Numbered from the stretch's first letter, positions 28,221 through 38,723 are shown. The stretch: 64,000 bases of DNA from Fulvimarina endophytica (GCF_003403015.1 NZ_QURL01000004.1:186001-250000); one strand, 5' to 3'. Program-made: numbers and translations. Notes: generated by a model from the sequence alone, not told the origin.

Positions 28221-29279
28221 ATGTCCATGAGGGTCTTGATCATCGACGACAGTCGGTCGAGCGCGTCCGCCATCGCCGGCAAGGTCGCGGAACTCGGCGA
28301 CGTCGAGACGAGGATCTGCCTCGATCCGGAGCAGGCCATCACGGAGTGTGACCAGTCCCAGTTCGACCTCGTCCTCGTCGACTACATCATGCCGAAACTC
28401 GACGGCATCGAAGTGCTGACGGCCCTGCGCGAGCGGGCCGCCTACCGGCACGTGCCGATGATCATGATCGCCGCGACCCTTGATCCGGCCCTGAAGCGCC
28501 AGGCCATCCAGGCCGGGGCCACGGACTTTCTCAACAAGCCCTTCGACTGGATCGAACTTCAGTCCCGCGTGCGCAACCTGCTCGCCCTCAGACAGGTGCA
28601 ATGCGAGCAGACGGACCGGGCAAGGGAGCTTGCGGCCGAAGTCGAGCAGGCGACGGCGAGCCTCGTCGCACGTGAGGAGGAGATCATCTGGCGCCTCGCG
28701 CGGGCCATCGAATATCGCGACGGCACGACCGGCGACCACGTCTCGCGCGTCGCCGAGATCTGCCGCATTCTGGCGGAAACCCTCGGCCTCGGCGAGGAGC
28801 GTGCGCGCATCCTCTACCTCGCCGCGCCCCTGCACGATATCGGCAAGATCGGCATCCCGGACGCCGTCCTTCAGAAACCGGGGCGGCTGAGCGCCGAAGA
28901 GATGTCCGTCATGCGCAGGCATGTCGATATCGGCGCCGCGATCCTCGGGGAGGCCTCGACCGAAGTCGTCCACGTCGCGAGCGTCGTCGCCAAAACGCAT
29001 CACGAGAAATGGGATGGCAACGGCTATCCGGCGGGTCTTGCGGGCGACGCCATCCCGATCGAAGGGCGCATCGTCGCTCTCGCCGACGTCTTCGACGCCC
29101 TGTGCTCGGAGCGTCCCTACAAGGCGGCATGGCCGATCGAAAAGGCCTATGACGAGATTCTCGCCTGCAGCGGTAGTCACTTCGATCCCGGCTGCGTCGA
29201 GGCCTTCGTGGCGGCCTGGACGCGCATCCGTCCACTGATGGATGCCGGGCACGCCGAGACGGTCGCAAAGGTCGCCTGA
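28221..29279 (+). CDS. Response regulator with HD-GYP c-di-GMP phosphodiesterase domain
   Basis: A 352-residue cytoplasmic two-domain protein. The N-terminal receiver (MRVLIIDDSRSSASA) has phospho-acceptor Asp54 in LVLVDYIMPKLDG and the conserved NKPFD lysine. A helical linker leads to an HD-GYP domain with HDIGKIG (His205, Asp206), HHEKWDGNGYPAGL (GYP at 268-270) and ALADVFDAL. Members such as RpfG degrade c-di-GMP. The ATG at 28221 follows TAGGGG by eight bases; upstream in-frame ATG codons lack such a site. No histidine kinase is adjacent. It may oppose the diguanylate cyclase at 54724. Confidence 0.93.
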   Translation: MSMRVLIIDDSRSSASAIAGKVAELGDVETRICLDPEQAITECDQSQFDLVLVDYIMPKLDGIEVLTALRERAAYRHVPMIMIAATLDPALKRQAIQAGATDFLNKPFDWIELQSRVRNLLALRQVQCEQTDRARELAAEVEQATASLVAREEEIIWRLARAIEYRDGTTGDHVSRVAEICRILAETLGLGEERARILYLAAPLHDIGKIGIPDAVLQKPGRLSAEEMSVMRRHVDIGAAILGEASTEVVHVASVVAKTHHEKWDGNGYPAGLAGDAIPIEGRIVALADVFDALCSERPYKAAWPIEKAYDEILACSGSHFDPGCVEAFVAAWTRIRPLMDAGHAETVAKVA

Positions 29280-29327
29280 CCGGGGCAGATGCGGCCATAA
29301 CCTTGCCGGGATGCCGGCATAGAGAAA

Positions 29328-29351
29328 GGCCCGATCCGTGGGGATCGGGCC
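29328..29351. terminator. Bidirectional terminator between the HD-GYP gene and xylG
   Basis: GGCCCGATCC and GGATCGGGCC form a perfect 10-bp stem with a four-base GTGG loop in the convergent gap. GAAA flanks it on the left and CTGATCG on the right. Confidence 0.7.
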
Positions 29352-29439
29352 CTGATCGTCGCGGCCTTCGAACGAAGCCGGATCTTCCGCGAACCGGAGC
29401 CAGACAAGTCGTCCAGCCGGGTCGGTGCCGGCGCCGCGT

Positions 29440-30282
29440 TCAGTCCTTCATCGCGCCCGGCCCGGGCGTTGCGCCGGCGGGGCACTTGCCGAGAATGATC
29501 ATGCCGAGGACTTCGTCCTTGGTCACGTCGCTCGTCTTCGCGCTTCCCACCACCTGGCCGTTCTTCATCACCACCACGCGATCCGACAGGTCGAAGACAT
29601 CGTGGATGTCGTGGCTGATGAGGAAGATGCCGATCTCCTCCTTCTTCAGCTCCTTGATGAGGTCCGCGACCTGCGCGGTCTCCTGCGGCCCGAGCGCGGC
29701 GGTCGGCTCGTCCATGATCAGGATCTTGGCGTTGAAGAGGATCGCTCTGGCGATCGCAACTGACTGGCGCTGGCCGCCGGACAGGGCCCGGACCGGCTCC
29801 TTGAAGCGCTTGAAGTTCGGGTTGAGGCGGCCCATCACCTTGCGAGCCTCGGCCTCCATCGCGGCATCGTCGAGCGTGCCGAAGGGCGTCATGATCTCGC
29901 GCCCGAGGAAGAGGTTGGCGGCCGCGTCCACATTGTCGGCGAGCGCGAGGGTCTGGTAGATCGTCTCGATGCCATAGGCCTTGGCGTCGCGCGGGTTCGA
30001 GATCGTCGCCCTCTCGCCGCGCACCATGATCTCGCCGCTGTCGCGCTTGTAGGCGCCCGACAGGATCTTGATCAGCGTCGACTTGCCCGCCCCGTTATGG
30101 CCGAGCAGAGCGACGACCTCCCCCGGATAGAGATCGAGCGAGGCCCCGTCGACGGCATGGATGCCGCCGAAGGAGATCGAGATGTCTTCCATCGCGACGA
30201 GGGGTGGCCCGGCGCGGTCGATGTTGTCCGTATGACCGGTGGTGCCGCCGTCGCGGATATCGTCCATCGTGGTGCTCATCAT
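29440..30282 (-). CDS. xylG: Xylose-type ABC transporter ATPase (single nucleotide-binding domain)
   Basis: Cytoplasmic ATPase of 280 residues energising the adjacent XylH permease. Walker A is GHNGAGKST, the signature LSGGQRQSV, Walker [12 protein letters not shown], and the switch His is in LISHDIHD. E. coli XylG carries two such domains in about 513 residues; this protein has one, as in some rhizobial CUT2 transporters, so it probably works as a homodimer. Two in-frame ATGs, 30282 and 30279, overlap the permease stop. A hydrophilic leader of about 25 residues precedes the domain. Frames continuing upstream belong to the permease gene read out of phase. Confidence 0.88.
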   Translation of the reverse strand: MMSTTMDDIRDGGTTGHTDNIDRAGPPLVAMEDISISFGGIHAVDGASLDLYPGEVVALLGHNGAGKSTLIKILSGAYKRDSGEIMVRGERATISNPRDAKAYGIETIYQTLALADNVDAAANLFLGREIMTPFGTLDDAAMEAEARKVMGRLNPNFKRFKEPVRALSGGQRQSVAIARAILFNAKILIMDEPTAALGPQETAQVADLIKELKKEEIGIFLISHDIHDVFDLSDRVVVMKNGQVVGSAKTSDVTKDEVLGMIILGKCPAGATPGPGAMKD

Positions 30283-31592
30283 GCGGCCCTCTTGCGGTAG
30301 ACGGTGTCGAGCCAGACGGCCACGACGAGCACGGCCCCGACGACGATGTTCTGAAGCGGCGTATCCATGCCGAGCAGAACCATGCCCGATTGCAGGCTCT
30401 GCATGACCAGCGCGCCGAGCATGGCTCCGGCGATCGTGCCGGCGCCGCCCGCGAGCGAGGTTCCGCCGATGACGGCGGCGGCGATGGTGTAGAGCTCGTC
30501 GAGCGTGCCCTGGGCATTGGTGGCGGAGGTGAGGCGCGCCGTGGAGATCGCGGCCGCGATCGCCGCCAGCATGCCCATGAGGGCAAAGACCATCATGGTG
30601 ACGCGCTTGGTGTTGATGCCGGCAAGCTCTGCGGCTTCCGGGTTGCCACCGATCGCGAAGACGTAGCGGCCGAAGCGGGTGCGCCGCGCGACGAAGGTCA
30701 TGACGATGCCGACGCCGATGAAGAGAAGCACCGGAACCGCATAGCCGAAGGAGATCGCCAGACCGCCTTCCGGCACCGCGATGCCGTTCGCCTGGGCATA
30801 GCGGGCGGCGAGCGGACCGGGCAGGAGATAGGCGTTGACGATGAGGGTCGCGACGACGACCGCGCCGGCCGAGAGAGCGAAGGTCAGATACTCGGCCCAC
30901 ATGGGCTTGACCGGGAAATGGAACCGCTTGCGCTGGCGCCGGGCATTGACCGCGGCGAGCGCGAGGAAGGCGATGGCGACGATCGCGATGACCCAGCTCC
31001 AGGTCGCGCCGATGGAGCCGTCCGAGCCGCCGCCGAGGATCTTGAACGTGTCGTCGGTGATCGGGATGGTGCGGCCCGAGGCGACCCACCATGCAGCGCC
31101 ACGCCAGACGAGCAGGCCGCCCAGCGTCACGATGAAGGAGGGCACGCCCATATAGGCGATGACGAAGCCCTGGAGACCGCCGATCGCAAGGCCCGAAAGA
31201 AGGCCGAGCCCGATCGTCGCGATCCAGACCATGGGGTTGTCGAAGCCGAACATCGGCGTGAACCAGGTGGTCTGCGCGATCGCCATGATCATGCCGGTGA
31301 CGCCGAGGACCGAGCCGACCGACAGGTCGATATTGCGGGTGACGATGACGAGCACCATGCCGGTCGCCATCACGCCGACCGATGCCGTCTGCACCGACAG
31401 GTTCCACAGGTTTCGCGGGGTCAGGAAGGTGCCGCCCGACAGGATGTGGAAGCCGACCCAGATGACCAGCAGCGCGCCGACCATGCCGAGCATGCGCGTG
31501 TCGATTTCGGTCGCGCGCAGGAAATTCTTGAACCCGGAGCCACCGCCGGCCGTCTTCGGCCGCACGGCACCACCCGATGCCACGTCACTCAT
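30279..31592 (-). CDS. xylH: Xylose-type ABC transporter permease
   Basis: Inner-membrane permease of 437 residues (the long XylH type) with ten or more hydrophobic segments. [15 protein letters not shown] and [20 protein letters not shown] are CUT2-permease motifs. The ATG at 31592 follows GGGAGGCGATC; the frame upstream to 31700 is non-native. It lies 137 bases after xylF, with a strong hairpin in between, and is coupled to xylG by overlap. Confidence 0.9.
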   Translation of the reverse strand: MSDVASGGAVRPKTAGGGSGFKNFLRATEIDTRMLGMVGALLVIWVGFHILSGGTFLTPRNLWNLSVQTASVGVMATGMVLVIVTRNIDLSVGSVLGVTGMIMAIAQTTWFTPMFGFDNPMVWIATIGLGLLSGLAIGGLQGFVIAYMGVPSFIVTLGGLLVWRGAAWWVASGRTIPITDDTFKILGGGSDGSIGATWSWVIAIVAIAFLALAAVNARRQRKRFHFPVKPMWAEYLTFALSAGAVVVATLIVNAYLLPGPLAARYAQANGIAVPEGGLAISFGYAVPVLLFIGVGIVMTFVARRTRFGRYVFAIGGNPEAAELAGINTKRVTMMVFALMGMLAAIAAAISTARLTSATNAQGTLDELYTIAAAVIGGTSLAGGAGTIAGAMLGALVMQSLQSGMVLLGMDTPLQNIVVGAVLVVAVWLDTVYRKRAA

Positions 31593-31679
31593 GATCGCCT
31601 CCCAGGAAATTCGAAGGGCCAGACGAGGCGGGTTCTCGCGCTGCGTCGGACCGGCCGCTCCCGGCTTTGCCGGAAGGGG

Positions 31680-31713
31680 GCTTGCCGGGACGGGTTTCAC
31701 CGTCCCGGCAAGC
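31680..31713 (-). terminator. Hairpin between xylF and xylH (partial terminator or mRNA stabiliser)
   Basis: A perfect 14-bp stem, GCTTGCCGGGACGG (31680-31693) with CCGTCCCGGCAAGC (31700-31713) and a six-base loop, directly after the binding-protein gene. Such stems commonly lower permease expression relative to the binding protein. No T run follows. Confidence 0.6.
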
Positions 31714-31729
31714 GATGATCACGGATGGA

Positions 31730-32770
31730 TCAGTTGCAGGCCGGAACCGAGCCCGGCTCGACGCCCTGGCAGACGGTGTCCTTGGACACCCAGCCCGAAT
31801 CGATGATCGTCTGGAGATTGTCCTTGGTGATCGCGACGGGCTTCAGGAAGATCGAGGACAGCTGCATGCCGCCCGGGCTGTCCCAGCTCTCCGCACCCTC
31901 GACCTCGGCCATCTGCGTGCCCTTGGCGAGATCGAGAGCGATCTCGGCCGCGCGCTTGCCGAGTTCGCGCGAGTCCTTCCAGACCGAGACTGTCTGGGTT
32001 CCGCGCGCGATGCGGTTGAGCGCCGCATGGTCGGCGTCCTGCCCGGAGACGGGGACCGAACCGGCGAGACCCTGGGCCTCCAGAGCCGCGATCGCACCGC
32101 CCGCCGTGCCGTCGTTCGAGGCGACGACCGCGTCGACCTCGTTGTTGTTGGCGGTCAGGATCTGTTCCATGTTCTGCTGGGCGTTCGCCGGAAGCCAGGC
32201 ATCCGTATAGGCCTCGCCGACATTCTTGATCTTGCCGGAATCGATCGCGTCCTTGAGGACTTCCATCTGGCCGGAGAACAGGAAGTCGGCGTTCGGATCG
32301 GAGGACGAGCCCTTGATGAAGGCGTAGTTGCCTTCCGGCTTCACCTTCTGGACTTCGCGGGCCTGGATGCGGCCGACTTCCTTGTTGTCGAAGGTGATGT
32401 AGAACGCGTCCGGGTTCTCGATCAGGCGATCATAGCCGACGACCGGGATGCCGTTGTTGACGGCGGTCTGAACGGCGGGGCCGATCGCGGCGGAATCCTG
32501 CGCGAGGATGATCAGCGCGTCGGCGCCCTGGCTGATCAGGGATTCGACATCGGTCAGCTGCTTGGCGGCCGAGGACTGCGCATCGGCGGAAATGTAGCTG
32601 GCGCCGGCGGCCTCGAGAGCCTCCTTGATCGCGGCCTCGTCGGTCTTCCAGCGTTCTTCCTGGAAGTTCGACCAGGAGACGCCCACGGTCGGGCCGTCCT
32701 GGGCCGCTGCGAGTGCCGTCATGCCGAGCGAAAACACCGCGCCGGCGAGCGCGATCTTCAAAGTCTTCAT
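31730..32770 (-). CDS. xylF: D-xylose ABC transporter substrate-binding protein
   Basis: Periplasmic sugar-binding protein of 346 residues. The signal peptide ([21 protein letters not shown]) is followed by a CUT2 fold beginning [13 protein letters not shown], a typical XylF opening. Blocks such as [37 protein letters not shown] and [12 protein letters not shown] also match XylF. The ATG at 32770 follows GGGAGGAAATCG. It heads the xylFHG operon and is divergent from a ROK repressor; xylA lies 5 kb away on the other strand, supporting xylose as substrate. Confidence 0.92.
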   Translation of the reverse strand: MKTLKIALAGAVFSLGMTALAAAQDGPTVGVSWSNFQEERWKTDEAAIKEALEAAGASYISADAQSSAAKQLTDVESLISQGADALIILAQDSAAIGPAVQTAVNNGIPVVGYDRLIENPDAFYITFDNKEVGRIQAREVQKVKPEGNYAFIKGSSSDPNADFLFSGQMEVLKDAIDSGKIKNVGEAYTDAWLPANAQQNMEQILTANNNEVDAVVASNDGTAGGAIAALEAQGLAGSVPVSGQDADHAALNRIARGTQTVSVWKDSRELGKRAAEIALDLAKGTQMAEVEGAESWDSPGGMQLSSIFLKPVAITKDNLQTIIDSGWVSKDTVCQGVEPGSVPACN

Positions 32771-32865
32771 CGATTTCCTCCCTGGCGCGATAAGCGCCTG
32801 AACTCCCTTGCCGACAGCCCGTCGGCTCTCGACCAAGACTTTTTCCAAGCCTCGTAAAAAATGGT

Positions 32866-32883
32866 GACATCAAAAAATATGTC
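32866..32883. promoter_or_regulatory. Candidate operator between xylF and the ROK repressor
   Basis: GACAT (32866-32870) and ATGTC (32879-32883) are inverted around an A-rich centre, within an AT-rich stretch unusual for this genome; a wider TGACA/TGTCA pair spans 32865-32888. The position fits a site controlling both directions. Confidence 0.45.
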
Positions 32884-32958
32884 TGTCAACATAGGCGTGA
32901 GGAGCGGAACCGGACGGGAGGAAACGTCGGGTCCGCGGCGGGAGGATCTGAACCGGAC

Positions 32959-34215
32959 ATGCTGTCGAAAACCGACGCGGAAGGCGTGCGCGCCCATAAT
33001 CGCCGGATCGTCATCGAGCACCTGCGCGTCAGGCGGCGCACGACCCGCCGCGCCGCCGCGGACGCGACCGGCCTTTCCCTGTCCTCGGCCGCCGCCATCA
33101 CCAGCGCCCTCATCCGCAACGGTCTCGTGCGCGAGATTCCCGAGGCCGAGGAAGACGCCCCCCTCGCCCGCGTCGGGCGGCGCGGCCGGCCCGAGCGCCG
33201 CATCGCCCTCCTCGGCGAGGCCGCTTACGTGATCGCCGCCCGTGTCGCCGTCGGCGAGATCGCCGTCCGTCTCTCCGATTATGCCGGCACCTCTCTGGCC
33301 GAGGCGACCCGCGAGACCTCCATTGCCGGTTTCGATGCGGATGCGATCGCGGGCGTCATCGCCGCGCTCATCGAAACCGTCGCCAGCGAGGCCCGCCTCG
33401 CCTCTTGCGACCGGATCGGCCGGATCGGCCGGATCGTCGTCGCGGTCCAGGGCAAGGTCGACACGTCACGCGGATCGATCGTCTGGTCGCCGGCGCTGAA
33501 GACCCGCAATATCGAGATCGGCCCGGCGATCGAGGCAAGGACCGGGATCGGGGTCGGCGTCGAGAACGACTGCTCGCTGATGCCCGAGGGCTTCCGCTGG
33601 GACGGCTCCTCGGTACGCAGCGGCCTTGCGACGATCCTCATCGGCTTCGGTGTCGGAATGGGGATCGCCGTCGCCGGCGATCCGTTCACCGCCCGCCAGC
33701 GGGCATCGACCGAATTCGGCCATATCAACCACTATCCCGGCGGGGCGCTGTGCCGCTGCGGCAATCGCGGCTGCGTGGAAGCCTATGCCGCCGACTACGC
33801 GATCCTCAGATCGGCGGGTGGCGCACCGCCGGACGAGATCATCGCAAGGCGGATCGACGAGAGCCTGATGCACGCGATCGCCGACCGGGCACGCGCCGGC
33901 GAGGCACAGGCCGCAGGCGCGTTCGAGACCGCCGGGCTCGCGCTCGGCTACGGGCTCGGCCGGGTCTTCACCCTCATCGACCCGCTGCCGCTGGTCTTCA
34001 CCGGGTCCGGGTCTCACGCCATGGATCTTCTCGAACCCTCCATTCGGCGCGGTATCGCCGAGAGTGCGGTCGCGGGCGAAGGCGCGGACGTGCCCTTCAC
34101 CGTGGTCGAGGATGCCGATGCGCTGATCTTCGACGCCGCGACCAACCGGGCGCTCGGGGATCTCGACCAGGTCTTCGCAGCCAGCGAGCGCGAAACGAGG
34201 GATGCGGCCGAATGA
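32959..34215 (+). CDS. ROK-family transcriptional repressor, XylR-like
   Basis: A 418-residue DNA-binding ROK protein. The N-terminal winged helix (RRIVIEHLRVRRRTTRRAAADATGLSLSSAAAI) is followed by the sugar-binding ROK domain. The zinc site is visible: His255 in TEFGHINHYPGG, and Cys265, Cys267 and Cys272 in CRCGNRGCVEA. ROK repressors of this type lose DNA binding when bound to xylose or glucose. It is divergent from xylF. Its stop overlaps the next gene (ATGA), so a di-heme oxidoreductase is translationally coupled to it. Confidence 0.88.
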   Translation: MLSKTDAEGVRAHNRRIVIEHLRVRRRTTRRAAADATGLSLSSAAAITSALIRNGLVREIPEAEEDAPLARVGRRGRPERRIALLGEAAYVIAARVAVGEIAVRLSDYAGTSLAEATRETSIAGFDADAIAGVIAALIETVASEARLASCDRIGRIGRIVVAVQGKVDTSRGSIVWSPALKTRNIEIGPAIEARTGIGVGVENDCSLMPEGFRWDGSSVRSGLATILIGFGVGMGIAVAGDPFTARQRASTEFGHINHYPGGALCRCGNRGCVEAYAADYAILRSAGGAPPDEIIARRIDESLMHAIADRARAGEAQAAGAFETAGLALGYGLGRVFTLIDPLPLVFTGSGSHAMDLLEPSIRRGIAESAVAGEGADVPFTVVEDADALIFDAATNRALGDLDQVFAASERETRDAAE

Positions 34216-35678
34216 ACCGAACGAGATCTCGCTCAAGGGGCGCATTCATGCTCCGGCTTGCCGCGGGCGCCTGCCTCGCCTCCTGCATCATGGCTGTATC
34301 GCCCGGCGCCTCTTCGGCAGAGATGGAGCGGCCGGCCTGGTCGGAACATGCCGTCAAGCACCGCATCGATCAGGACAGGCTTGCCGGAACGCTCGATGCA
34401 GACGCGCTCCAGACCCTGATCGCGGCCGGCCGCGACCTCTTCGAGGCCCGCTTCACCACGCTCGACGGGGCGGGCCGGCCCCATTCCACCCAGGCGATCA
34501 TTCCGACCCGGCACCGAAGGCCCGCCGAGCACGGCTTCCAGCGGCTCGCGGGGCCCGATGCGAACGCCTGCTCCTCCTGTCACAACGAGCCGGCGACCGG
34601 CGGCGCGGGCGGCTTCGTCGGAAACGTCTTCGTTTCGGAGGGCTTCGAGAGCGCCGATTTCGATACGATCGATCCGCAGTTCTCCAACGAGCGCGGCACC
34701 AATCACCTGTTCGGCTCGGGCCTCGTCGAGCTTCTCGCCCGCGAGATGACGGCCGATCTCAAAGCCCAGCGCACCGAAGCGCTGAAGGCGGCGCGCGCAT
34801 CGGGCGAACCGGTCGCGGCGCCGCTCGCCTCCAAGGGCGTCTCCTTCGGATCGATTACCGCGCTTCCCGACGGCTCGGTCGATTTCTCCGAGCTCGACGG
34901 GATCGATCCCGATCTGGTCTTGCGGCCCTTCAGCCAGAAGGGCGTGATGACCTCGCTGCGCCAGTTCACGGTGAACACGCTGAATTCCCATCACGGCATG
35001 CAGGCCTCCGAGCGCTTCGGCGCCCGCTGGACGGGAACCGGCGATTTCGACGGCGACGGCATGGCCGACGAGATCGGCCCGGGCGAGGTCTCGGCCATGG
35101 TCGCGTTCCAGGCGAGCCTTCCCGCGCCGCTGGAAACGGCGCCCGAAGACCCGGAGTGGCGGAAGGCGGCGAAGGCGGGCCGCGCGGTGTTCGCCGATCT
35201 TGGCTGCGCCACCTGCCACAAGCCCTCCCTGCCCCTCGACAGCCTCGCCTTCGCCGATCCGGGCCCCGTCGATACGGCCGGCACGCTGCGGACGCAGGAT
35301 GTCGCAGAACCCGCGATCTACGATCTCGGCCTTCTGGAATGGGCGAAGGCCCTGCCGCGCGACGAGAAGGGCCGCGTCCTCGTGCCCTTGTTCGGCGATC
35401 TCAAGCGCCACCGGATCGCCGATCAGGCGAGCCCGCGCTTCGGCAACGAGACGCTCGCCCAGCGCTTCGTCGAGCGCGACGTCTTCATGACCGCCGAACT
35501 CTGGGGCCTCGCCGATACCGCACCCTACGGCCATCGCGGCGACGTGACGACGCTCGACGAGGCGATCCTCGCCCATGGCGGCGATGCGAAGGCGAGCGCC
35601 ACGGCCTATCGCAAGCTGCCCGAAGAGGAACGCTCGGCCCTCGTCGCTTGGCTGAAGACGCTGAAGGTGGAGCCATGA
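34212..35678 (+). CDS. Di-heme oxidoreductase (MauG/cytochrome c peroxidase-related, DHOR family)
   Basis: Exported c-type cytochrome of up to 488 residues. A signal peptide (LAAGACLASCIMAVSPGASSA) precedes two heme-binding motifs, CSSCH (120-124) and CATCH (332-336). The late ELWGLADTAPYGHRGDVTTLDEAILAHGG block is characteristic of the di-heme oxidoreductase family. It probably receives electrons or peroxide equivalents in the periplasm; its substrate is unknown. Two starts are plausible: ATG 34212, overlapping the ROK stop with GAGGGA upstream, and ATG 34248, with AAGGGG eight bases before. Both retain the signal. It is followed, with an ATGA overlap, by the CRTAC1-like gene. Confidence 0.85.
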   Translation: MNRTRSRSRGAFMLRLAAGACLASCIMAVSPGASSAEMERPAWSEHAVKHRIDQDRLAGTLDADALQTLIAAGRDLFEARFTTLDGAGRPHSTQAIIPTRHRRPAEHGFQRLAGPDANACSSCHNEPATGGAGGFVGNVFVSEGFESADFDTIDPQFSNERGTNHLFGSGLVELLAREMTADLKAQRTEALKAARASGEPVAAPLASKGVSFGSITALPDGSVDFSELDGIDPDLVLRPFSQKGVMTSLRQFTVNTLNSHHGMQASERFGARWTGTGDFDGDGMADEIGPGEVSAMVAFQASLPAPLETAPEDPEWRKAAKAGRAVFADLGCATCHKPSLPLDSLAFADPGPVDTAGTLRTQDVAEPAIYDLGLLEWAKALPRDEKGRVLVPLFGDLKRHRIADQASPRFGNETLAQRFVERDVFMTAELWGLADTAPYGHRGDVTTLDEAILAHGGDAKASATAYRKLPEEERSALVAWLKTLKVEP

Positions 35679-37381
35679 ACGCGGCACTGAGACGGATGCG
35701 CGGGCGCGGACGGCGCCCCCTCTGCCGCATCGCCGGATCGCTCGCCGCCCTGCTCGGCCTCGCATCCGCCGCCCTCGCCCAGTCCGAAGCGGGCAGCCCG
35801 TCGGCCGTCTTCGGCGCCGATACGCCCCTCTTCGTCGAGGAGGCCGAGGCGGCGGGCATTCTCCACAGCTATGACGGGCCCTGGGAGTTCTTCGTGGGCG
35901 GCGGCGGCGCGGCCTTCGATTGCGACGGCGACCGCAGGCAGGACGTCTTTCTCGCCGGCGGCAAGAATGCGGGCACGCTCTATCGCAACCTCTCCGAGAC
36001 GGGCGGGAGTCTCGCCTTCGAGGCCGTCGACGATATCGGCATCGAGAAGGCCGATCTCGAAAACGTCACCGGCGCCTATGCGCTCGACATCGATCAGGAC
36101 GGGCGGCAGGATCTCGTTCTCCTGAGGGTCGGCGCCAATCTCGTTCTCAGGGGCCTCGATGCCTGCCGGTTCGAGGACGCGACGCGGGCCTGGAACATCG
36201 AGCCGGGGCGCGAATGGACGACGGCCTTCTCCGCGACCTTCGAGCCCGGCAACCGCTTCCCGACGCTCGCCTTCGGCAATTACGTCGACCGTTCAGCGCC
36301 CGGCTCGCCCTGGGGCACCTGTTCCGACAATCTCCTGATGCGCCCGGCGAAGGGCGCCGAGACGCCCGACTATTCGGAGCCCCAGAAGCTCTCTCCGGGT
36401 TACTGCGCGCTCTCGATGCTTTTTACCGACTGGAACCGCACCGGCGAGCCGGCGCTGCGCATCACCAATGACCGGCAATATTATCGCGGCGGTGAGGAGC
36501 AGCTCTGGCGCGTGGAGCCCGGCCGGCCCGCCCGCCCCTATCGCAAGGCCGATGGCTGGCAGCATCTGTCCATCTGGGGAATGGGCATCGCCGAGGCCGA
36601 TCTCGACGGCGACGGCTGGCCGGAATACGCGCTCACCTCCATGGGCGATACCAAGCTTCAGGTGCTCGACCGGGAAATCGAGGACCTGCCCGCCTATCGT
36701 GACGAGGCCTATGATCGCGGCGCGACCGCTCACCGGCCCTATGACGGGGACGAGGGCAAGCCGTCCACCGGCTGGCATGCCGAGTTCGCCGACTTCAACA
36801 ACGACATGAACCTCGATCTCTTCATCGCGAAGGGCAATGTGGAGGCGATGCCGGATTTCGCCGCCTTCGACCCCGACAATCTGCTGATGGGCGGCTTCGA
36901 CGGAATATTCACCGAACGCGGCAGGGAGGCTGGCCTTGCCCGGCACACCAAGGGGCGCGGCGCGCTCGTCGCCGATTTCAATCTCGACGGCGCGCTCGAT
37001 CTCCTCGTCGTCAATCGCGGCGGCCCCGCAAGCCTCTTCCGCAATACCGGCGCGATCGCGCCGCACGGCACGCGCCCGCTCGGCAACTTCCTTCAGGTGG
37101 CGCTGAAACAGACCGGCGAGAACGTCGACGCCATCGGCGCCAGGCTCGCGATCCGGGTCGGCACGAAGACGCTGATGCGCACGGTCCATGTCGGCGGAGG
37201 CCACGCCTCGGGCACCAGCGGCTTCGTCCATCTCGGTCTCGGCGTCGGCGAGCGGGCGCAGATCCGCGTCCAGTGGCCGGACGGCGAATGGAGCCACCCC
37301 TACCGCGTCTTCGCCGACACCTTCGTCCTCATCGATCGCGGTGCTGACGAGGCCCGCTACTGGTACCCCGCCACCCCCTGA
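35675..37381 (+). CDS. Exported CRTAC1-like FG-GAP/VCBS repeat protein with ASPIC/UnbV domain
   Basis: A 568-residue protein with a signal peptide ([18 protein letters not shown]) and beta-propeller-type repeats. Each repeat has a calcium-loop motif: [36 protein letters not shown] and DFNLDGALD. The C-terminal segment ([22 protein letters not shown], then VQWPDGEW) is the ASPIC/UnbV domain. Members are extracellular or periplasmic and mostly of unknown function. It overlaps the di-heme oxidoreductase by ATGA, suggesting one functional unit, and is followed 24 bases later by xylA. Open frame upstream of 35675 is out-of-phase sequence of the neighbour. Confidence 0.85.
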   Translation: MNAALRRMRGRGRRPLCRIAGSLAALLGLASAALAQSEAGSPSAVFGADTPLFVEEAEAAGILHSYDGPWEFFVGGGGAAFDCDGDRRQDVFLAGGKNAGTLYRNLSETGGSLAFEAVDDIGIEKADLENVTGAYALDIDQDGRQDLVLLRVGANLVLRGLDACRFEDATRAWNIEPGREWTTAFSATFEPGNRFPTLAFGNYVDRSAPGSPWGTCSDNLLMRPAKGAETPDYSEPQKLSPGYCALSMLFTDWNRTGEPALRITNDRQYYRGGEEQLWRVEPGRPARPYRKADGWQHLSIWGMGIAEADLDGDGWPEYALTSMGDTKLQVLDREIEDLPAYRDEAYDRGATAHRPYDGDEGKPSTGWHAEFADFNNDMNLDLFIAKGNVEAMPDFAAFDPDNLLMGGFDGIFTERGREAGLARHTKGRGALVADFNLDGALDLLVVNRGGPASLFRNTGAIAPHGTRPLGNFLQVALKQTGENVDAIGARLAIRVGTKTLMRTVHVGGGHASGTSGFVHLGLGVGERAQIRVQWPDGEWSHPYRVFADTFVLIDRGADEARYWYPATP

Positions 37382-37404
37382 CTTCACCCCACGCAACAGG
37401 ACCC

Positions 37405-38715
37405 ATGATGACCGATTTCTTCGGCGATATCGCCCCGATCCGCTATGAAGGCCCCGACAGCCGCAACGAGTTCGCGTTCCGCCACTACGACGCGGATGCC
37501 GTGATCGCCGGCAAGACCATGCGCGAGCACCTGCGCTTCGCGGTCGCCTACTGGCATTCCTTCGCCTGGGAGGGCGGCGACCCGTTCGGCGGGCGCACCT
37601 TCGATCGTCCGTGGTATCCGCAGGATACGATGGAGGCGATGCGCGTGAAGGCCGATGCGGCCTTCGAGATGTTCCGCATTCTCGGCGCGCCCTATTTCTG
37701 CTGGCACGACCTCGACGTGCGCCCCGAAGGCGCGAGCTTCGCGGAAAGCCGCGACCGGCTCTTCGAATGGGTCGATTACGTCCAGCCGAAGATGAAAGAG
37801 ACCGGCGTGAAGTGCCTCTGGGGCACTGCCAACATGTTCACCCACAAGCGCTTCATGTCGGGCGCAGCGACCAATCCGGACCCGGACGTCTTCGCCTATG
37901 CCGCCGCGACCGTGAAGAGCTGCATCGACGCCACGCACCGGCTCGGCGGCGAGAACTACGTGTTGTGGGGCGGGCGCGAAGGCTACGAGACGCTGCTCAA
38001 CACCGATATGGGCCGCGAGCGCCAGCATTACGGTCGCTTCCTGCAGATGGTCGTCGAATACGCGAAGAAGATCGGATTTGCCGGCACGATCCTGATCGAG
38101 CCCAAGCCCCAGGAGCCGTCCAAGCACCAGTACGACTACGATGTCGGCACGATATACGGCTTCCTGAAGGATTTCGGCCTCGAGGGCGAGGTCAAGCTCA
38201 ATATCGAGCAGGGCCATGCGATTCTCGCCGGCCATTCCTTCGAGCACGAGCTGCATCTCGCCCGCCAGCTCGGCATTCTCGGCTCGATCGACATGAACCG
38301 CAACGACTACCAGTCCGGCTGGGACACCGACCAGTTCCCGAACAACGTGCCGGAGGTGGCGCTCGCCTATTACGAGATCCTGAAGAATGGGGGCTTGGGC
38401 ACCGGCGGCACGAATTTCGACGCCAAGGTTCGCCGCCAGTCGATCGACCCGGAGGACCTGATCCTCTCCCATGTGGGCGGCATGGATGTCTGCGCGGCGG
38501 GTCTGAAGGCTGCCGCTGCGATGCTTAAGGACGGCGAACTCGAAAAGGCGCTCACCGAGCGCTATGCGGGCTGGGACGGCGAGGCCGCGAAGACCATGCT
38601 CTCCGGCGACCTCGAACAGGCGGCCGCCCGCGTCGAGGCCGAGAATCTCGACCCCCAGCCGCGCTCGGGCCGTCAGGAGCGGCTTGAAAACCTCGTCAAT
38701 CGCTATGTCGGCTGA
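37405..38715 (+). CDS. xylA: Xylose isomerase
   Basis: Cytoplasmic TIM-barrel enzyme of 436 residues (the usual class II length) converting D-xylose to D-xylulose. [25 protein letters not shown], the metal-binding [16 protein letters not shown] and [15 protein letters not shown] are diagnostic. It is the fourth plus-strand gene after the ROK repressor and probably shares its transcript. No xylulokinase gene is in the window. Confidence 0.97.
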   Translation: MMTDFFGDIAPIRYEGPDSRNEFAFRHYDADAVIAGKTMREHLRFAVAYWHSFAWEGGDPFGGRTFDRPWYPQDTMEAMRVKADAAFEMFRILGAPYFCWHDLDVRPEGASFAESRDRLFEWVDYVQPKMKETGVKCLWGTANMFTHKRFMSGAATNPDPDVFAYAAATVKSCIDATHRLGGENYVLWGGREGYETLLNTDMGRERQHYGRFLQMVVEYAKKIGFAGTILIEPKPQEPSKHQYDYDVGTIYGFLKDFGLEGEVKLNIEQGHAILAGHSFEHELHLARQLGILGSIDMNRNDYQSGWDTDQFPNNVPEVALAYYEILKNGGLGTGGTNFDAKVRRQSIDPEDLILSHVGGMDVCAAGLKAAAAMLKDGELEKALTERYAGWDGEAAKTMLSGDLEQAAARVEAENLDPQPRSGRQERLENLVNRYVG

Positions 38716-38723
38716 GTGATGAA

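Noticed and set aside
30283..31407. Upstream extension of the XylG frame (to 655 codons), which might suggest a second ATPase domain
   Set aside because: It contains no Walker or signature motif; it is the permease gene read in another frame.
34202..35674. Upstream extension of the CRTAC1-like frame to about 1059 codons
   Set aside because: The extension reads the di-heme oxidoreductase gene out of frame. The signal peptide and ribosome site place the true start at 35675.
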